DNA from: Roseococcus sp. | Lineage (GTDB): Bacteria > Pseudomonadota > Alphaproteobacteria > Acetobacterales > Acetobacteraceae | Length of the DNA: 54,685 nt | Direction of reading: 5' to 3' | NCBI GenBank assembly: GCA_026414745.1 | Contig: JAOAIK010000044.1 | Location: 1-54,685 of the forward strand | Shown: positions 9,691 to 20,014 of the stretch, piece after piece | How positions within the stretch are numbered: the first letter of the stretch is position 1 | Layout of the letters: each line of letters begins with the position of its first letter | Translations under genes and position numbers: made by a program | Notes under the pieces: generated by a model | What the model saw: only the letters and a program-made list of their open reading frames with translations | Databases searched by the model: none | What the model was told of the DNA's origin: nothing

Positions 9691-11382
9691 TCATGCGGCG
9701 CCCGGCCCATGCGCGGGATTGGGAACCACTCCGCCAGCGGCGTCAATCGCCGGCGCAGGTCCGCGCGCGAAGGCGAAGCCCTCGTAGCCCCTCGCCGCCA
9801 CCTCCTCGCAGAGGGCGCGGTAGCGCGCCATGCCGCCGGCATAGGGCATGAAGACGCGCGGCTTCCCCGGTACATTGGCGCCGAGGTACCAGGAACTCGC
9901 CGCCATGGGCAGCAGCGTGGCCGCGGCGGCGGCCTCCACCTCCCGCCCCCAGCGCGCCGCCGCCTCCTCCCGCGCCTCGATGCGGGCGAGGCCGCGCGCG
10001 CGCATGTGGCCGAGGCAGCGCTCGATCCACTCCACATGCTGCTCGATGGCCACGGGCATGTTGGTCAGCACCGAGGGGCTGCCGGGGCCGGTGATGGTGA
10101 ACAGGTTGGGAAAGCCCGGCACGGCGAGGCCGAGCCAGCTTCTCGGCCCCTCGCGCCAGGCCTCGGCCAGGCTCAGCCCGCCGCGCCCGGTCAGGTTCAG
10201 CCGCAGCAGCGGCCCCGTCAGCGCGTCGAAGCCGGTGGCGAAGACCAGCACCTCCAGCGCGTGCTCGCCGCTGCGGGTGAGGACGCCGCGGGGCGTGACG
10301 CGCAGGATGGGATCCTCGCGCAGGTCCACCAGCGTGACGTTGGGGCGGTTGAAGGTCTCGAAATAGCCGCTGTCGATCGGCGGGCGCTTGGCGGCGTAGG
10401 GGTGGTCGGTGGGGGTGAGCTTCCGCGCCGTCTCGGGGTCCTTCACGATCTCGCGGATCTTGCGGCGGATGAAGTCGGAGGCGGTGTCGTTCGCCGCCTT
10501 GTCGGTCAGGATGTCGCGGAAGGTGGCGCGGAACTGCATGCCGCCCTTCGCCCAGGCGGCCTCGTAGAGCGCCTCGCGCTCGGCCGCCTCCACCTCCAGC
10601 GCCGACTGGTCGCGCACGGTGAAGGGGTGGCCGTTGGCGGTGGCGTGCATCACCCGCAGGATCTCGGCGCGGCTTTCGCGCACCCAGGCCTTGAACTCCG
10701 GCGAGAGGGGCGCGTTGCGCGCCGGCACGCTGTAGTTGGGCGTGCGCTGGAACACGGTGAGGTGCGCCGCCTGCTCCGCGATCACCGGCGCGGCCTGGAT
10801 GCCGGTGGAGCCGGTGCCGATCAGCCCCACGCGCCGGCCGGCGAAGGCCACCCCTTCGCGCGGCCATTCGCCGGTGTGCGCCACCTGCCCCGCGAAGCTC
10901 TCCAGCCCCTCGATGGCGGGGATGTTGGCGCTGGAGAGGCAGCCCACCGCGGCGATGAGGAAGCGGGCGGCGTGGCGCTCGCCGTTTTCCGTCGCCACGC
11001 GCCAGAGGCCGGCCGCCTCGTCCCAGCGCGCCTCGGTGACGCGCCGGCCCAGGCGGATGTCGCGGCGCAGGCCGAGCCGGTCCGCCACCCAGTTCAGGTA
11101 GCGGCGGATCTCCTCATGGCCGGGATAGCGCTCGGTCCATTCCCATTCGCGCCACAGCGCCTCGGAGAAGGCGTAGCAGTAGGAGTGGCTCTCGCTGTCG
11201 CAGCGCGCGCCGGGATAGCGGTTCCAGTGCCAGGTGCCGCCCACCCCGTCGGCCGCCTCCAGCACGGTGACGGAGAGGCCGAGCCGGTCGCGCAGCGCGT
11301 GCAGCGCGTAGAGGCCGGAGAAGCCGGCGCCGATCACCAGCGCGTCCTGCACCGCGCCGGCCGGCATGCTCCCTTCTGGCAT
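9691..11382 (-). CDS. type I Baeyer-Villiger flavin monooxygenase
   Basis: 563 residues. The N-terminal FAD site VIGAGFSGLYALHAL is followed by the conserved GGTWHWNRYPGARCDSES segment. The Baeyer-Villiger fingerprint FxGxxxHxxxWP is present as FAGQVAHTGEWP, directly before the NADPH site GLIGTGSTGIQ. The length matches phenylacetone/cyclohexanone monooxygenases. It would insert oxygen next to a ketone, giving esters or lactones, using NADPH and O2. The start at 11382 follows a good AAGGGGG ribosome site; an internal ATG at 11367 is less likely. Two Bug receptors lie downstream on the same strand. The substrate cannot be deduced. Confidence 0.87.
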   Translation of the reverse strand: MPEGSMPAGAVQDALVIGAGFSGLYALHALRDRLGLSVTVLEAADGVGGTWHWNRYPGARCDSESHSYCYAFSEALWREWEWTERYPGHEEIRRYLNWVADRLGLRRDIRLGRRVTEARWDEAAGLWRVATENGERHAARFLIAAVGCLSSANIPAIEGLESFAGQVAHTGEWPREGVAFAGRRVGLIGTGSTGIQAAPVIAEQAAHLTVFQRTPNYSVPARNAPLSPEFKAWVRESRAEILRVMHATANGHPFTVRDQSALEVEAAEREALYEAAWAKGGMQFRATFRDILTDKAANDTASDFIRRKIREIVKDPETARKLTPTDHPYAAKRPPIDSGYFETFNRPNVTLVDLREDPILRVTPRGVLTRSGEHALEVLVFATGFDALTGPLLRLNLTGRGGLSLAEAWREGPRSWLGLAVPGFPNLFTITGPGSPSVLTNMPVAIEQHVEWIERCLGHMRARGLARIEAREEAAARWGREVEAAAAATLLPMAASSWYLGANVPGKPRVFMPYAGGMARYRALCEEVAARGYEGFAFARGPAPAIDAAGGVVPNPAHGPGAA

Positions 11383-11438
11383 GGCCCGTTCCCCCTTCCT
11401 GTGTGGGAGCGAGATGCTAGAGGCGCGCGCGCGCCCTG

Positions 11439-12902
11439 TCAGGTGCCGCAGAAGGTGATGTAGGGCGCCCCGCCCGGCGGCGCGGGGGCGGCGTAGCGCG
11501 GCGGCGGCGCCTCGAAGGGCCGGCGCAGCACGGCGAGCAGCGCGTCGAAGGGCGCGAGGTCCTCGCGCTCCACGGCGGCGGAGAGCGCCTCCTCCACCAG
11601 ATGGTTGCGCGGGATGACGGCGGGGTTGGCGCGGCGCAGGGCGGCCGCCTTCTCCGCCGGCGTGCCGGGCTCGCGCGCCAGCCGCGCGCGCCAGCCGTCC
11701 AGCCAGTCGCCGAGCGGGGCCAGCGCCTCGGGCGTCGCGCCCTCCGCCGCCTCGGCCAGGGCGCGGAAGGAGTTGGTGAAGTCGAGCCGCGCCTCGGCCA
11801 TGCGGGCGAGCAGCGCGGCGGCCAGCGCCTCGTCGCCCTCCTCGGCGGTCACAAGGCCGAGCTTCGCGCGCAGCCCCTGCGCGTAGGCGGCCTCGAACAG
11901 GGGGGCGAAACGGCCGACGGCGGCGCGCGCCCACTCCAGCGCCGCCTCCTCGCTCTCGTCGAAGAGCGGCAGCAGCGCCTCGGCCAGCCGGGCGAGGTTC
12001 CAGGCCATGATGCGCGGCTGGTTGCCGTAGGCGTAGCGGCCGTAATGGTCGATCGAGCTGAACACCGTCGCGGGGTCGTAGGCGTCCATGAAGGCGCAGG
12101 GGCCGTAGTCGATGGTCTCGCCGCTGATGGTGGTGTTGTCGGTGTTCATCACGCCGTGGATGAAGCCCACCAGCATCCAGCGCGCCACCAGCGCCGCCTG
12201 CCGCGCCATCACCCCCTCGAAGAAGGCGCGGTGGGGGTGCGGGGCCTCGGCCGCGGCGGGGTCGTGGCGGGCGATGGCATGGTCGGCCAGCAGGCGCAGC
12301 GCCTCTGCGTCGCCGCGCGCGGCGAAGAACTGGAAACTGCCCACCCGGATGTGGCTCGCCGCCACCCGCGCCAGCACCGCGCCGGGCAGGGGGGTTTCGC
12401 GGAACACCGGCTCGCCGCTGGCCACGGCGGCGAGGCTGCGCGTGGTGGGAATGCCGAGCGCGTGCATCGCCTCGCTGATCAGATACTCGCGCAGCACCGG
12501 GCCCAGCGCCGCCCGGCCATCCGCCCCGCGCGAGAAGGGGGTGCGCCCCGCGCCCTTGAGCTGCAGGTCATGCCGCGCGCCGTCGGGGGCGATCACCTCG
12601 CCCAGCAGGATGGCCCGCCCGTCGCCGAGCTGCGGCGTGAAGCCGCCGAACTGGTGGCCCGCATAGGCCATGGCGATGGGCTGCGCGTCCTCCGGCAGGG
12701 CGTTTCCGGCGAGGATGGCCACCCCCGCGGGGCTCGCCAGCAGCGCGGGATCGAGCCCCAGCGCCTCCGCCAGCGGCGCGTTCAGGCGCAGAAGCCGCGG
12801 CGCCGCCACCGGCGTCGGCGCGACGCGCGCGTGGAAGCGCTCCGGCAGGCGGGCGTAGCTGTGATCCAGGCCGAGGCGAAGGCCGATGATGCTGTCGGGC
12901 AT
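11439..12902 (-). CDS. selO: protein adenylyltransferase SelO (YdiU)
   Basis: 487 residues, typical for the family. Conserved segments visible include [35 protein letters not shown], the ATP/metal block [20 protein letters not shown], and the C-terminal TFCGT that ends most bacterial SelO proteins. SelO is a pseudokinase-fold enzyme that transfers AMP to Ser/Thr/Tyr of target proteins and is linked to redox stress. The start at 12902 gives the canonical short N-terminus ahead of the [14 protein letters not shown] motif. It is divergent from the M81 peptidase gene across 78 bases. Confidence 0.93.
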   Translation of the reverse strand: MPDSIIGLRLGLDHSYARLPERFHARVAPTPVAAPRLLRLNAPLAEALGLDPALLASPAGVAILAGNALPEDAQPIAMAYAGHQFGGFTPQLGDGRAILLGEVIAPDGARHDLQLKGAGRTPFSRGADGRAALGPVLREYLISEAMHALGIPTTRSLAAVASGEPVFRETPLPGAVLARVAASHIRVGSFQFFAARGDAEALRLLADHAIARHDPAAAEAPHPHRAFFEGVMARQAALVARWMLVGFIHGVMNTDNTTISGETIDYGPCAFMDAYDPATVFSSIDHYGRYAYGNQPRIMAWNLARLAEALLPLFDESEEAALEWARAAVGRFAPLFEAAYAQGLRAKLGLVTAEEGDEALAAALLARMAEARLDFTNSFRALAEAAEGATPEALAPLGDWLDGWRARLAREPGTPAEKAAALRRANPAVIPRNHLVEEALSAAVEREDLAPFDALLAVLRRPFEAPPPRYAAPAPPGGAPYITFCGT

Positions 12903-12980
12903 CGCCTGCACATCGAGCGCCCGGGGCCGCGCCGCAAGGGGCGGGTTGCGCGCCGCGGCGCCAGCCGCCATCACGGCGCG

Positions 12981-14447
12981 ATGCCGAGGATCGCCGCCGC
13001 CCGCCTCTGGTTCGAGGGCAACAGTTTCGCCCCCGCGCCCACCCCGCTCTCGGCCTTCCAGGGCCGCGAATGGGTGGCGGGGCCCGAGGCGCTGGCGCGC
13101 TATCGCGGCACGGCCACGGAGCTCGGCGCCCTCGACGCCTTCCTCGCCGCCCGCCCGCATTGGGACGCGACCGTGCTGCGCTGCGCCGCCGCCCAGCCCG
13201 GCGGGCCGATGACCGACGCCGCCTTCGCCGCCTGGATGGAGGAGGTGGAGGAGGGGCTGGCCCGGGGCGGCTTCGAGGGCTGCTACCTCTCGCTGCACGG
13301 CGCCTGCGTCACCGAGAGCGACCCGGAGGCGGACCTGACCATCATCCGCCGCGTGCGCGCCGCGCTCGGGCCGCGCGCGAAGCTGGTGGCGAGCTTCGAC
13401 GTCCACGGCAACGTCTCGCCGCGGATGATCGGGCTGCTCGACGGCGCCTCGGTCTATCGCACCTATCCGCATGTGGACATGGACGCCGCCGCCGCCCGGG
13501 CGCTGGCGCTGCTCGAGCGCGCGCTGGCCGGCCGCCCCATCCATGGCGCGCTCGTGAAGCTGCCCATGGTGCTGCACAGCTTCCACATGCGCCACGAGGC
13601 GGGCCCGATGGCCGAGGTCTGGGCCGAGGCGGCGGCGGCCGAGCGCGCCCCCATCCTCGACGCCTCGCTGTTCGGCGGCTTCGCCTGGGGGGATTCGCCC
13701 TGGGCCGGCCCCGCCGCCATGGTCTGGGCGGAGGAGCACGCGGCCGCCCGCGCCCTGGCGCGGCGGCTGGCCGATGCGATCGCCGCGCGGCGCGCGCGCT
13801 TCGCCGTCTCGCTGCCCCCGCCCGAGGCGGCACTGGCGCAGGCGCTGGCCGCCCCGCCCGGCCTCGTCGCGCTGCTCGACCCGGCGGACAACCCGCTCTC
13901 CGGCGGCGCGGCGGACACGCCCGGCCTGCTGCGCGCGCTGGTCGAGCGCGCGCCCGATGTCGAAACCGTGTTCTGCTTCCTGCATGACCCCGACGCCGTG
14001 CAGGCCGCCTGGGCTGCCGGGCCGGGCGGGCCCTTCGCGCGCGAGTTGGGCGGGCGCACCACGCCGGCTTTCGGCCCGCCCGTGCCCGTCGCGGGGCGGG
14101 TGGAGGCGCTGACCCAGGGCCGCTTCCTGAACACCGGCCCCTTCGAGCACGGCGCGCCGGTGGATTTCGGCCCCACCGCCGTGATCCGCCGCGGCCGGCT
14201 GCGGGTGGTGCTGACCTCGCGCAAGGAGGCGGTGGTGGACCCCGCCTTCTTCGACCTGCACGGCATCGCCCTCGACGGGGTGCGCCTGCTGGCGAACAAG
14301 GCGAAGAACCATTTCCGCGCCGCCTTCGCCGGGCGCTGCAGCGCCATCGTGGAGTGCGACGCGCCCGGCCCCGCCGCGCTCGACCTCGCCGCCCTGCCCT
14401 TCCGGCACGTGCCGATGGACTGGCGCGCGCCGCCGCGCCATCCCTGA
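12981..14447 (+). CDS. M81-family metallopeptidase (MlrC-like)
   Basis: 488 residues. The N-terminus [16 protein letters not shown], the zinc-site region [28 protein letters not shown] and the [15 protein letters not shown] block match the MlrC/DUF1485 family, named after microcystinase C. The protein is cytoplasmic with no signal peptide and a C-terminal MlrC C domain (residues from about 300). The family probably hydrolyses small peptides or amides, but most members have no known substrate. radA begins 3 bases after its stop, so the two may be cotranscribed, without evident functional link. Confidence 0.85.
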   Translation: MPRIAAARLWFEGNSFAPAPTPLSAFQGREWVAGPEALARYRGTATELGALDAFLAARPHWDATVLRCAAAQPGGPMTDAAFAAWMEEVEEGLARGGFEGCYLSLHGACVTESDPEADLTIIRRVRAALGPRAKLVASFDVHGNVSPRMIGLLDGASVYRTYPHVDMDAAAARALALLERALAGRPIHGALVKLPMVLHSFHMRHEAGPMAEVWAEAAAAERAPILDASLFGGFAWGDSPWAGPAAMVWAEEHAAARALARRLADAIAARRARFAVSLPPPEAALAQALAAPPGLVALLDPADNPLSGGAADTPGLLRALVERAPDVETVFCFLHDPDAVQAAWAAGPGGPFARELGGRTTPAFGPPVPVAGRVEALTQGRFLNTGPFEHGAPVDFGPTAVIRRGRLRVVLTSRKEAVVDPAFFDLHGIALDGVRLLANKAKNHFRAAFAGRCSAIVECDAPGPAALDLAALPFRHVPMDWRAPPRHP

Positions 14448-14450
14448 GCC

Positions 14451-15869
14451 ATGGCGAAGGACCGCGTCCGCTACGTCTGCCAGTCCTGCGGGGCGGCGCA
14501 TGCCAAATGGCAGGGGCGCTGCGACGGCTGCGGCGAATGGAACACCCTGGTCGAGGAGGCGCCGCGCCAGGGCCCCGGCCCTGCCGCCAAGGCCCCGCCC
14601 GGCCGCGGCATCGAGATCCTCGGACTCGCGGGCGAGGGCGCGCCGCCGCCGCGCGACCGCACCGGCATCGCCGAGCTCGATCGCGTGCTGGGCGGGGGCT
14701 TCGTGCCGGCCTCGGCCGTGCTGGTGGGGGGCGATCCGGGCATCGGCAAGTCCACCCTGCTGCTGCAGGCGGCCGCGCGCATGGCCGAGGCCGGGCGGCG
14801 CGTGCTCTACATCTCGGGCGAGGAGGCGGTGGCCCAGGTGCGTCTGCGCGCCCAGCGCCTCGGGCTCACCGCCTCGCCCATGGGCCTCGCCTCGGCCGGC
14901 GCGCTGCGCGACATCGCCGCGACCCTGGAGGCCGAGCGCGACGCCGCGCTGGTGGTGATCGACTCCATCCAGACCCTGTGGCTCGACACGCTGGATTCCG
15001 CCCCCGGCACGGTGGCCCAGGTGCGCGCCTGCGCGGCCGAGCTCATCCGGCTGGCCAAGTCGCGCGGCTTCGCGCTGGTGCTGGTGGGGCACGTGACGAA
15101 GGAAGGCACCCTGGCCGGCCCCCGCGTGCTGGAGCACATGGTGGACGCCACCCTCTATTTCGAAGGCGACCGCGGCCACCAGTTCCGCATCCTGCGCGCC
15201 GTGAAGAACCGCTTCGGCGCCACCGACGAGATCGGCGTCTTCGAGATGACCGAGGGCGGCCTCGTCGAGGTGCCCAACCCCTCCGCGCTGTTCCTGGCCG
15301 AGCGGCGGGGCAACATCTCGGGCAGCGCCGTCTTCGCCGGGCTGGAGGGCACGCGGCCCGTGCTGGTGGAGGTGCAGGCGCTGCTCGCCCCCTCCTCCGG
15401 CGGCTCGCCGCGCCGGCAGGTGGTGGGCTGGGATGGCGGACGGCTGGCGATGCTGCTGGCGGTGCTGGAGGCGCGCTGCGGGCTGAGTTTCGCCCAGGCG
15501 GAGGTCTATCTGAACATCGCCGGCGGCCTGCGCATCACCGAGCCGGCGGCCGACCTGGCGGTGGCCGCGGCCCTCGTCTCCGCCATGACCGACCGGCCCA
15601 CCGAGGCGGATGCGGTGTATTTCGGCGAGGTCGGCCTCTCCGGCGAGGTGCGGCAGGTGGCGCAGGCCGAGCAGCGGCTGCGCGAGGCGCAGAAGCTCGG
15701 CTTCGGCCGGGCGGTGCTGCCGCGGCGCCTGGCGCGCGGCAACAAGCCGCCGCCCGCCGTGGAGGGGATCGCGCTGGTCGAGATCGGCCACCTCGCCGAT
15801 CTGGTGGCCCCCTTCGCGGCGGCGACGGTGCGGCGGCGCGGCCCCGCCGGGAAGGGTGACGCTCCTTGA
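14451..15869 (+). CDS. radA: DNA repair protein RadA (Sms)
   Basis: 472 residues. A C4 zinc finger (C10, C13, C24, C27) is followed by a RecA-like core with Walker [11 protein letters not shown] (K100), the RadA-specific KNRFG motif near residue 250 ([16 protein letters not shown]), and a Lon-protease-like C-terminal domain. RadA is a hexameric branch-migration helicase acting with RecA on recombination intermediates. The start at 14451 places the zinc finger at the usual distance. It heads a same-strand run radA-cvpA-purF-SDR that is commonly seen in Alphaproteobacteria. Confidence 0.97.
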   Translation: MAKDRVRYVCQSCGAAHAKWQGRCDGCGEWNTLVEEAPRQGPGPAAKAPPGRGIEILGLAGEGAPPPRDRTGIAELDRVLGGGFVPASAVLVGGDPGIGKSTLLLQAAARMAEAGRRVLYISGEEAVAQVRLRAQRLGLTASPMGLASAGALRDIAATLEAERDAALVVIDSIQTLWLDTLDSAPGTVAQVRACAAELIRLAKSRGFALVLVGHVTKEGTLAGPRVLEHMVDATLYFEGDRGHQFRILRAVKNRFGATDEIGVFEMTEGGLVEVPNPSALFLAERRGNISGSAVFAGLEGTRPVLVEVQALLAPSSGGSPRRQVVGWDGGRLAMLLAVLEARCGLSFAQAEVYLNIAGGLRITEPAADLAVAAALVSAMTDRPTEADAVYFGEVGLSGEVRQVAQAEQRLREAQKLGFGRAVLPRRLARGNKPPPAVEGIALVEIGHLADLVAPFAAATVRRRGPAGKGDAP

Positions 15870-15894
15870 CGCCCCGGCTATACCGCGCCGCACC

Positions 15895-16455
15895 ATGACC
15901 TGGGTCGATGGCGTCCTCCTCTTCGTGATGGTGGTCTCGGGCATCCTCGCCTTCCTGCGCGGCTTCGTGCGGGAGTTCCTGGGCATCGCCGCCTGGATCG
16001 GTTCGGCGCTGGCCGCCTTCTGGCTGGAACAGCCCGTCTCCGCCCTCATCGAGGGGGTGATCGAGCCGCGCTGGCTCTCCGAGGCGCTGGTGATCGGCGG
16101 GCTGTTCCTCGCCATCCTGGTGGTGCTCAAGCTGCTGATCCACGCGCTGGCCGGGCGGGTGCAGGAGAGCGCGCTGGGCGGGGTGGACCGCTCGCTCGGC
16201 GCCCTGTTCGGCCTGGCACGCGGCGCGGTGATCGCCATGCTGGCCTATGTCCTGGCCGGCCTCGTCTTCCCCGCGGTGGACCAGTGGCCCGAGCCGGTGC
16301 GCGAGGCCCGCGCCCTGCCCCATGTGGTGGACGGCGCCCGCTGGCTTGTGGAGCTCCTGCCCGAGGAGTATCGCCCCCGCATCGCCGCGCCGCCGGAGCG
16401 GCGCCTGCCCACGCAGGAAGACCTGCTGCGCCCCCCCGCGCGCAGCCGTAGCTGA
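15895..16455 (+). CDS. cvpA: CvpA family membrane protein
   Basis: 186 residues with four hydrophobic segments (about residues 3-20, 28-45, 64-82 and 101-120). The N-terminus [21 protein letters not shown] is typical of CvpA. The family is needed for colicin V production and for envelope tolerance in some bacteria; its molecular role is unresolved. It lies 25 bases after radA and 11 before purF, the classical cvpA-purF pair. The soluble C-terminal tail is proline/arginine-rich and probably disordered. Confidence 0.92.
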   Translation: MTWVDGVLLFVMVVSGILAFLRGFVREFLGIAAWIGSALAAFWLEQPVSALIEGVIEPRWLSEALVIGGLFLAILVVLKLLIHALAGRVQESALGGVDRSLGALFGLARGAVIAMLAYVLAGLVFPAVDQWPEPVREARALPHVVDGARWLVELLPEEYRPRIAAPPERRLPTQEDLLRPPARSRS

Positions 16456-16466
16456 AGGCCCATCGC

Positions 16467-17918
16467 ATGGCGCTGCCCTGGTCCGACGACGACAGGTTCC
16501 ACGAGGAATGCGGCGTCTTCGGCGTCTGGAACGGCAAGGACGCGGCGGCGCTCACCGCGCTTGGCCTGCACGCGCTGCAGCACCGCGGCCAGGAGGCCTC
16601 GGGCATCGTCTCGCTGGACGAGGCGGGCATCTTCCACGCCCACAAGGGGCTGGGGCTGGTGGGGGACATTTTCGGCGACGCCAAGGTGATCTCGGCCCTG
16701 CCCGGCAGCGCCGCGGTGGGCCACAACCGCTACGCCACCACGGGCGAGACGGCGCTGCGCAACGTCCAGCCCCTCTACGCCGATTTCGAGTTCGGCGGCT
16801 TCGCGGTGGCGCACAACGGCAACCTGACCAATGCCGGGCAGCTGCGCCGGGCGCTGGTGCGGCGCGGCTGCCTGTTCCAGTCCACCACGGATTCCGAGGT
16901 GTTCATCCACCTCATCGCCATCAGCCTCTACGCCACGGTGGTGGACCGGCTGATCGACGCGCTGAAGCAGGTGCAGGGCGCCTACAGCCTGGTGGCGCTG
17001 CACAACGGCGCGCTGATCGGCGCGCGCGACCCGCTGGGCGTGCGCCCGCTGGTGCTCGGGCGGCTGCACGAGGGCTGGGTGCTCGCCTCCGAGACCTGCG
17101 CCCTCGACATCGTCGGCGCGGAGTTCGTGCGCGACATCGAGGCGGGCGAGATCGTGGTGATCGACGACGCCGGCATCCGCAGCCTCAAGCCCTTCCAGCC
17201 CGCGCCGCCGCGCTTCTGCATCTTCGAATACATCTACTTCGCCCGCCCCGACTCCGTGGTGGAGGGCACGCCCGTCTACGAGAGCCGCAAGCGCATCGGC
17301 GCCGAGCTGGCGCGCGAGAGCCATGTGCCGGCCGATGTGGTGGTGCCGGTGCCCGATTCCGGCGTGCCGGCCGCCATGGGCTACGCCGCCGAGGCCGGCG
17401 TGCCCTTCGAGCTCGGCATCATCCGCAACCACTATGTGGGCCGCACCTTCATCGAGCCGACGGACCAGATCCGCCACCTCGGCGTGAAGCTGAAGCACAG
17501 CGCCAACCGCTCGATGATCGAGGGCAGGCGCGTGGTGCTGGTGGACGATTCCATCGTGCGCGGCACGACCTCGAGGAAGATCGTCGAGATGGTGCGCAAC
17601 GCGGGCGCGGCGGAGGTGCACATGCGCGTCTCCTCGCCGCCCACCACCCATTCCTGCTTCTACGGCATCGACACCCCCGAGCGCGACCAGCTCCTCGCCG
17701 CGCAGCACGACCTCGCGGCCATGGCGCGGTTGATCGGGGTGGACAGCCTCGCCTTCATCTCGCTCGACGGGCTGTATCGTGCCCTCGGCAGGCCGGGGCG
17801 CGACGCGGCGAACCCCGCCTATTGCGACGCCTGCTTCACCGGCGCCTACGCCATCCCGCTCGTGGACCGCACGGACAACACCGAGACGCGGCCCAGCCTG
17901 CTCAAGGCCACGCTGTGA
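16467..17918 (+). CDS. purF: amidophosphoribosyltransferase
   Basis: 483 residues. It performs the first committed step of purine synthesis, PRPP plus glutamine to phosphoribosylamine. A short propeptide precedes Cys15 (EECGVFGVWN), which becomes the N-terminal nucleophile of the class II glutaminase domain. The phosphoribosyltransferase domain carries the PRPP loop VVLVDDSIVRGTTSRK. Cysteines in FCIFEYIYF, HSCFYGIDTP and YCDACFTG match the 4Fe-4S ligands of the Bacillus-type enzyme, so this is the iron-sulfur form. Its stop overlaps the SDR start (TGATG). Confidence 0.98.
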   Translation: MALPWSDDDRFHEECGVFGVWNGKDAAALTALGLHALQHRGQEASGIVSLDEAGIFHAHKGLGLVGDIFGDAKVISALPGSAAVGHNRYATTGETALRNVQPLYADFEFGGFAVAHNGNLTNAGQLRRALVRRGCLFQSTTDSEVFIHLIAISLYATVVDRLIDALKQVQGAYSLVALHNGALIGARDPLGVRPLVLGRLHEGWVLASETCALDIVGAEFVRDIEAGEIVVIDDAGIRSLKPFQPAPPRFCIFEYIYFARPDSVVEGTPVYESRKRIGAELARESHVPADVVVPVPDSGVPAAMGYAAEAGVPFELGIIRNHYVGRTFIEPTDQIRHLGVKLKHSANRSMIEGRRVVLVDDSIVRGTTSRKIVEMVRNAGAAEVHMRVSSPPTTHSCFYGIDTPERDQLLAAQHDLAAMARLIGVDSLAFISLDGLYRALGRPGRDAANPAYCDACFTGAYAIPLVDRTDNTETRPSLLKATL

Positions 17919-18622
17919 TGGAGAAACCGCTCGCCGGGCAGGTCGCGCTGGTCACCGGCGCCTCGCGCGGCATCGGCCGCGCCGCCGCCATCGCGCTCGC
18001 CGCGCGCGGCGCCCATGTGGTGCTGACCGCCCGCACCCAGGGGGGATTGGAGGAGGCGGACGACGCCATCCGCGCCCTGGGCGGGAGCGCCACCCTGCTG
18101 CCGCTCGACATGGCGAAGGAGGCCGAGCAGATGGACGCCATCGGCCCCTCCATCGTCGCGCGCTTCGGCCGGCTCGACATGCTGCTGCACGCCGCGGGCG
18201 TGCTCGCGAAGCTGACGCCCGCCGCGCACATCATGCCGAAGGACTGGGCGGAGAGCCTGGCGGTGAACTGCTCGGCGCTCTGGCGGCTGATCCGCAGCTG
18301 CGACCCGCCGCTGCGCGCCGCCCCCGCCGGGCGCGCGCTGATCGTGACAGACGCCATGGCCGAGGCGCCCACCGCCTATTGGGGCCTCTATGCGGCGCCC
18401 AAGGCGGCGGCAGCCCATCTCGCGCTGTGCTGGGCGGCGGAGGTGGCGCGCACCCCGCTGCGCGTGGCGCTGGCCGATCCCGGGCCGGTGCGCACGCGGC
18501 TGCGCGCCGTGGCCTTCCCCGGCGAGCCGGCGGAGGCGCTGCGCAGCCCCGAATCCGCCGGCGAGGCGCTGGCCGAGACGCTGGCGCGCGGCTTCGCCCA
18601 TGGCGCGCGGCTGCGGGTCTGA
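17918..18622 (+). CDS. short-chain dehydrogenase/reductase coupled to purF, atypical catalytic serine
   Basis: 234 residues. The Rossmann motif VTGASRGIGRAAA near residues 13-25, the NAG-like LLHAAGV and the active-site YAAPK are all present, so it is a classical SDR that binds NAD(P). The residue expected to be the catalytic Ser, 13 positions before Tyr, is Asp in VTDAMAEAP, with a Thr one position earlier. The start codon shares one base with the purF stop (TGATG), implying coupled translation. An SDR in this place is common in Rhodospirillales; its substrate is unknown to me. Altered activity or a structural role is possible. Confidence 0.85.
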   Translation: MEKPLAGQVALVTGASRGIGRAAAIALAARGAHVVLTARTQGGLEEADDAIRALGGSATLLPLDMAKEAEQMDAIGPSIVARFGRLDMLLHAAGVLAKLTPAAHIMPKDWAESLAVNCSALWRLIRSCDPPLRAAPAGRALIVTDAMAEAPTAYWGLYAAPKAAAAHLALCWAAEVARTPLRVALADPGPVRTRLRAVAFPGEPAEALRSPESAGEALAETLARGFAHGARLRV

Positions 18623-18676
18623 GACGATGCGCAGCCGGGGGGCGATCCCCGACCCGGAAGACCCCCGCCCCTCGCG

Positions 18677-19834
18677 CTACAATGCCGAGAGAACGGCGCG
18701 GCAGACGCGCTCCACATCCGCCTCGGCCAGGTAGGGGTGCATGGGCAGCGAGAGGACCTGCTGGCAGAGCGCCTCGCTGACCGGCAGCGGCGGCGGCTCG
18801 CCGGCATATCCCGCGGCATGGGCCGCCGTATAGGCCGGCTGCCGGTGCAGGGGCTTGGGGTAGTAGACGCCGAAGGGGATGGCCTGCGCCGTCAGCGCCT
18901 CCTGCACCCGGGCGCGCTCGGCCGCATCGGCGCAGCGGATGGTGTAGAGACCCCAGGCGGACTCCGCCCCCGCCGGCTGCGCCTGCAGCGCGACCTGGCC
19001 CGACAGGCGCTCGGCATACCAGCCGGCCACGCGGGCGCGCGCGGCGAGCTCCTCCTCGAAGAGCGGCAGCTTGCACAGCAGGATGGCGGCCTGCAGCGTG
19101 TCGAGGCGCCCGTTCATGCCGGTGCGCAGCACCTCGTAGCGGCTGGCGCCCTCGCCATGGGTGCGCAGCGAGCGGTAGAGCGCCGCGCGCTCGGCGCTGT
19201 TGGTCAGCAGCGCGCCGCCATCGCCGTAGCAGCCGAGCGTCTTGGTGGGATAGAAGCTGAGCGCCGTCGCCTCGGCATGGCCGCCCAGCCGGCTGCCGTG
19301 CAGCCGCGCGCCGAAGGCCTGGGCGGCGTCGTCCAGCGCGAACATCCCGTACCGGGCGCAGAGGCCGCGGATGGCCGGCCAGTCGGCCGGCAGGCCGAAG
19401 AGGTCCACCCCCACCACGGCGCGGGGCCTGAGCCGCCCTTCCTGCGCCACCTGCGCCACCCGCCGCCCGAGGTCCGCGAGGTCCATGTTGAAGGTCTCGG
19501 CCTGCACGTCCACGAACACGGGCGTGGCGCCCAGCACCAGCGGCACCTCGGCGGTGGCGGTGTAGGTGAAGGCGGGCAGGAACACGGCATCCCCCGGGCC
19601 GATGCCCTCGGCCATCATGGCGATCTGCAGCGCGTCCGTGCCGGAGGAGACGCCGACGGCGTGCGCCACGCCCGCGAAGGCGGCGAGCTTCTCCTCGAGC
19701 TCCGCCACCTCGGGGCCGTTGATGAAGCGCCCGGAGTCGAGCACGGCGGCGATGCGCCGATCCAGCTCGGCACGGATGCGCGACTGCTGGGCCTGGATGT
19801 CGAAGAGCGCGATGGGCCTGGTCGTCGTGGTCAT
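18677..19834 (-). CDS. DegT/DnrJ/EryC1/StrS-family sugar aminotransferase
   Basis: 385 residues. The PLP lysine lies in SFYPTKTLGCYGDGG, and the DDAAQAFGA and SSGTDALQIAMMA blocks are family hallmarks. The closest recognisable relatives are WbpE-type enzymes, which aminate UDP-2-acetamido-3-oxo-glucuronate for surface polysaccharide. It is cytoplasmic. It stands alone: no nucleotide-sugar dehydrogenase or glycosyltransferase is adjacent. It converges with the purF-linked SDR (54-base gap). The 180 bases upstream (19835-20014) hold its promoter region and one hairpin. Confidence 0.87.
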   Translation of the reverse strand: MTTTTRPIALFDIQAQQSRIRAELDRRIAAVLDSGRFINGPEVAELEEKLAAFAGVAHAVGVSSGTDALQIAMMAEGIGPGDAVFLPAFTYTATAEVPLVLGATPVFVDVQAETFNMDLADLGRRVAQVAQEGRLRPRAVVGVDLFGLPADWPAIRGLCARYGMFALDDAAQAFGARLHGSRLGGHAEATALSFYPTKTLGCYGDGGALLTNSAERAALYRSLRTHGEGASRYEVLRTGMNGRLDTLQAAILLCKLPLFEEELAARARVAGWYAERLSGQVALQAQPAGAESAWGLYTIRCADAAERARVQEALTAQAIPFGVYYPKPLHRQPAYTAAHAAGYAGEPPPLPVSEALCQQVLSLPMHPYLAEADVERVCRAVLSAL

Positions 19835-19905
19835 GGGCGGGGCATCGGCCAGGGGGGCGGCGGGATCAAGCCCCCCGGCCGGTCAGGTTTCGTGACGCTG
19901 TGTGA

Positions 19906-19923
19906 CGGCGGCCCGTGCCGCCG
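19906..19923 (-). terminator. hairpin downstream of the MoxR/VWA operon
   Basis: A perfect 7-bp stem, CGGCGGC / GCCGCCG, with a CCGT loop lies 92 bases beyond the stop of the VWA gene, transcribed on the minus strand. There is no T-tract after it, so it is a weak or Rho-assisted terminator candidate. It also sits upstream of the sugar aminotransferase and could separate the two units. Confidence 0.35.
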
Positions 19924-20014
19924 ACCGGCCTGGCAAGGAGCCGCCCCCCGCTCCCCGCCGCGCATCGCGGGCGCAGCCGGCGGAGGCCTCGACGGGCGAC
20001 GGCGGGCCCGTGCG

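Noticed and set aside
12903..16238. Upstream extension of the selO frame to 1599 codons on the minus strand
   Set aside because: It is antisense to the M81 peptidase, radA and cvpA. The SelO fold starts at 12902.
18623..18676. CGGGG/CCCCG inverted repeat between convergent purF-linked SDR and sugar aminotransferase as a terminator
   Set aside because: Only a 5-bp stem with no T-run; too weak to list.
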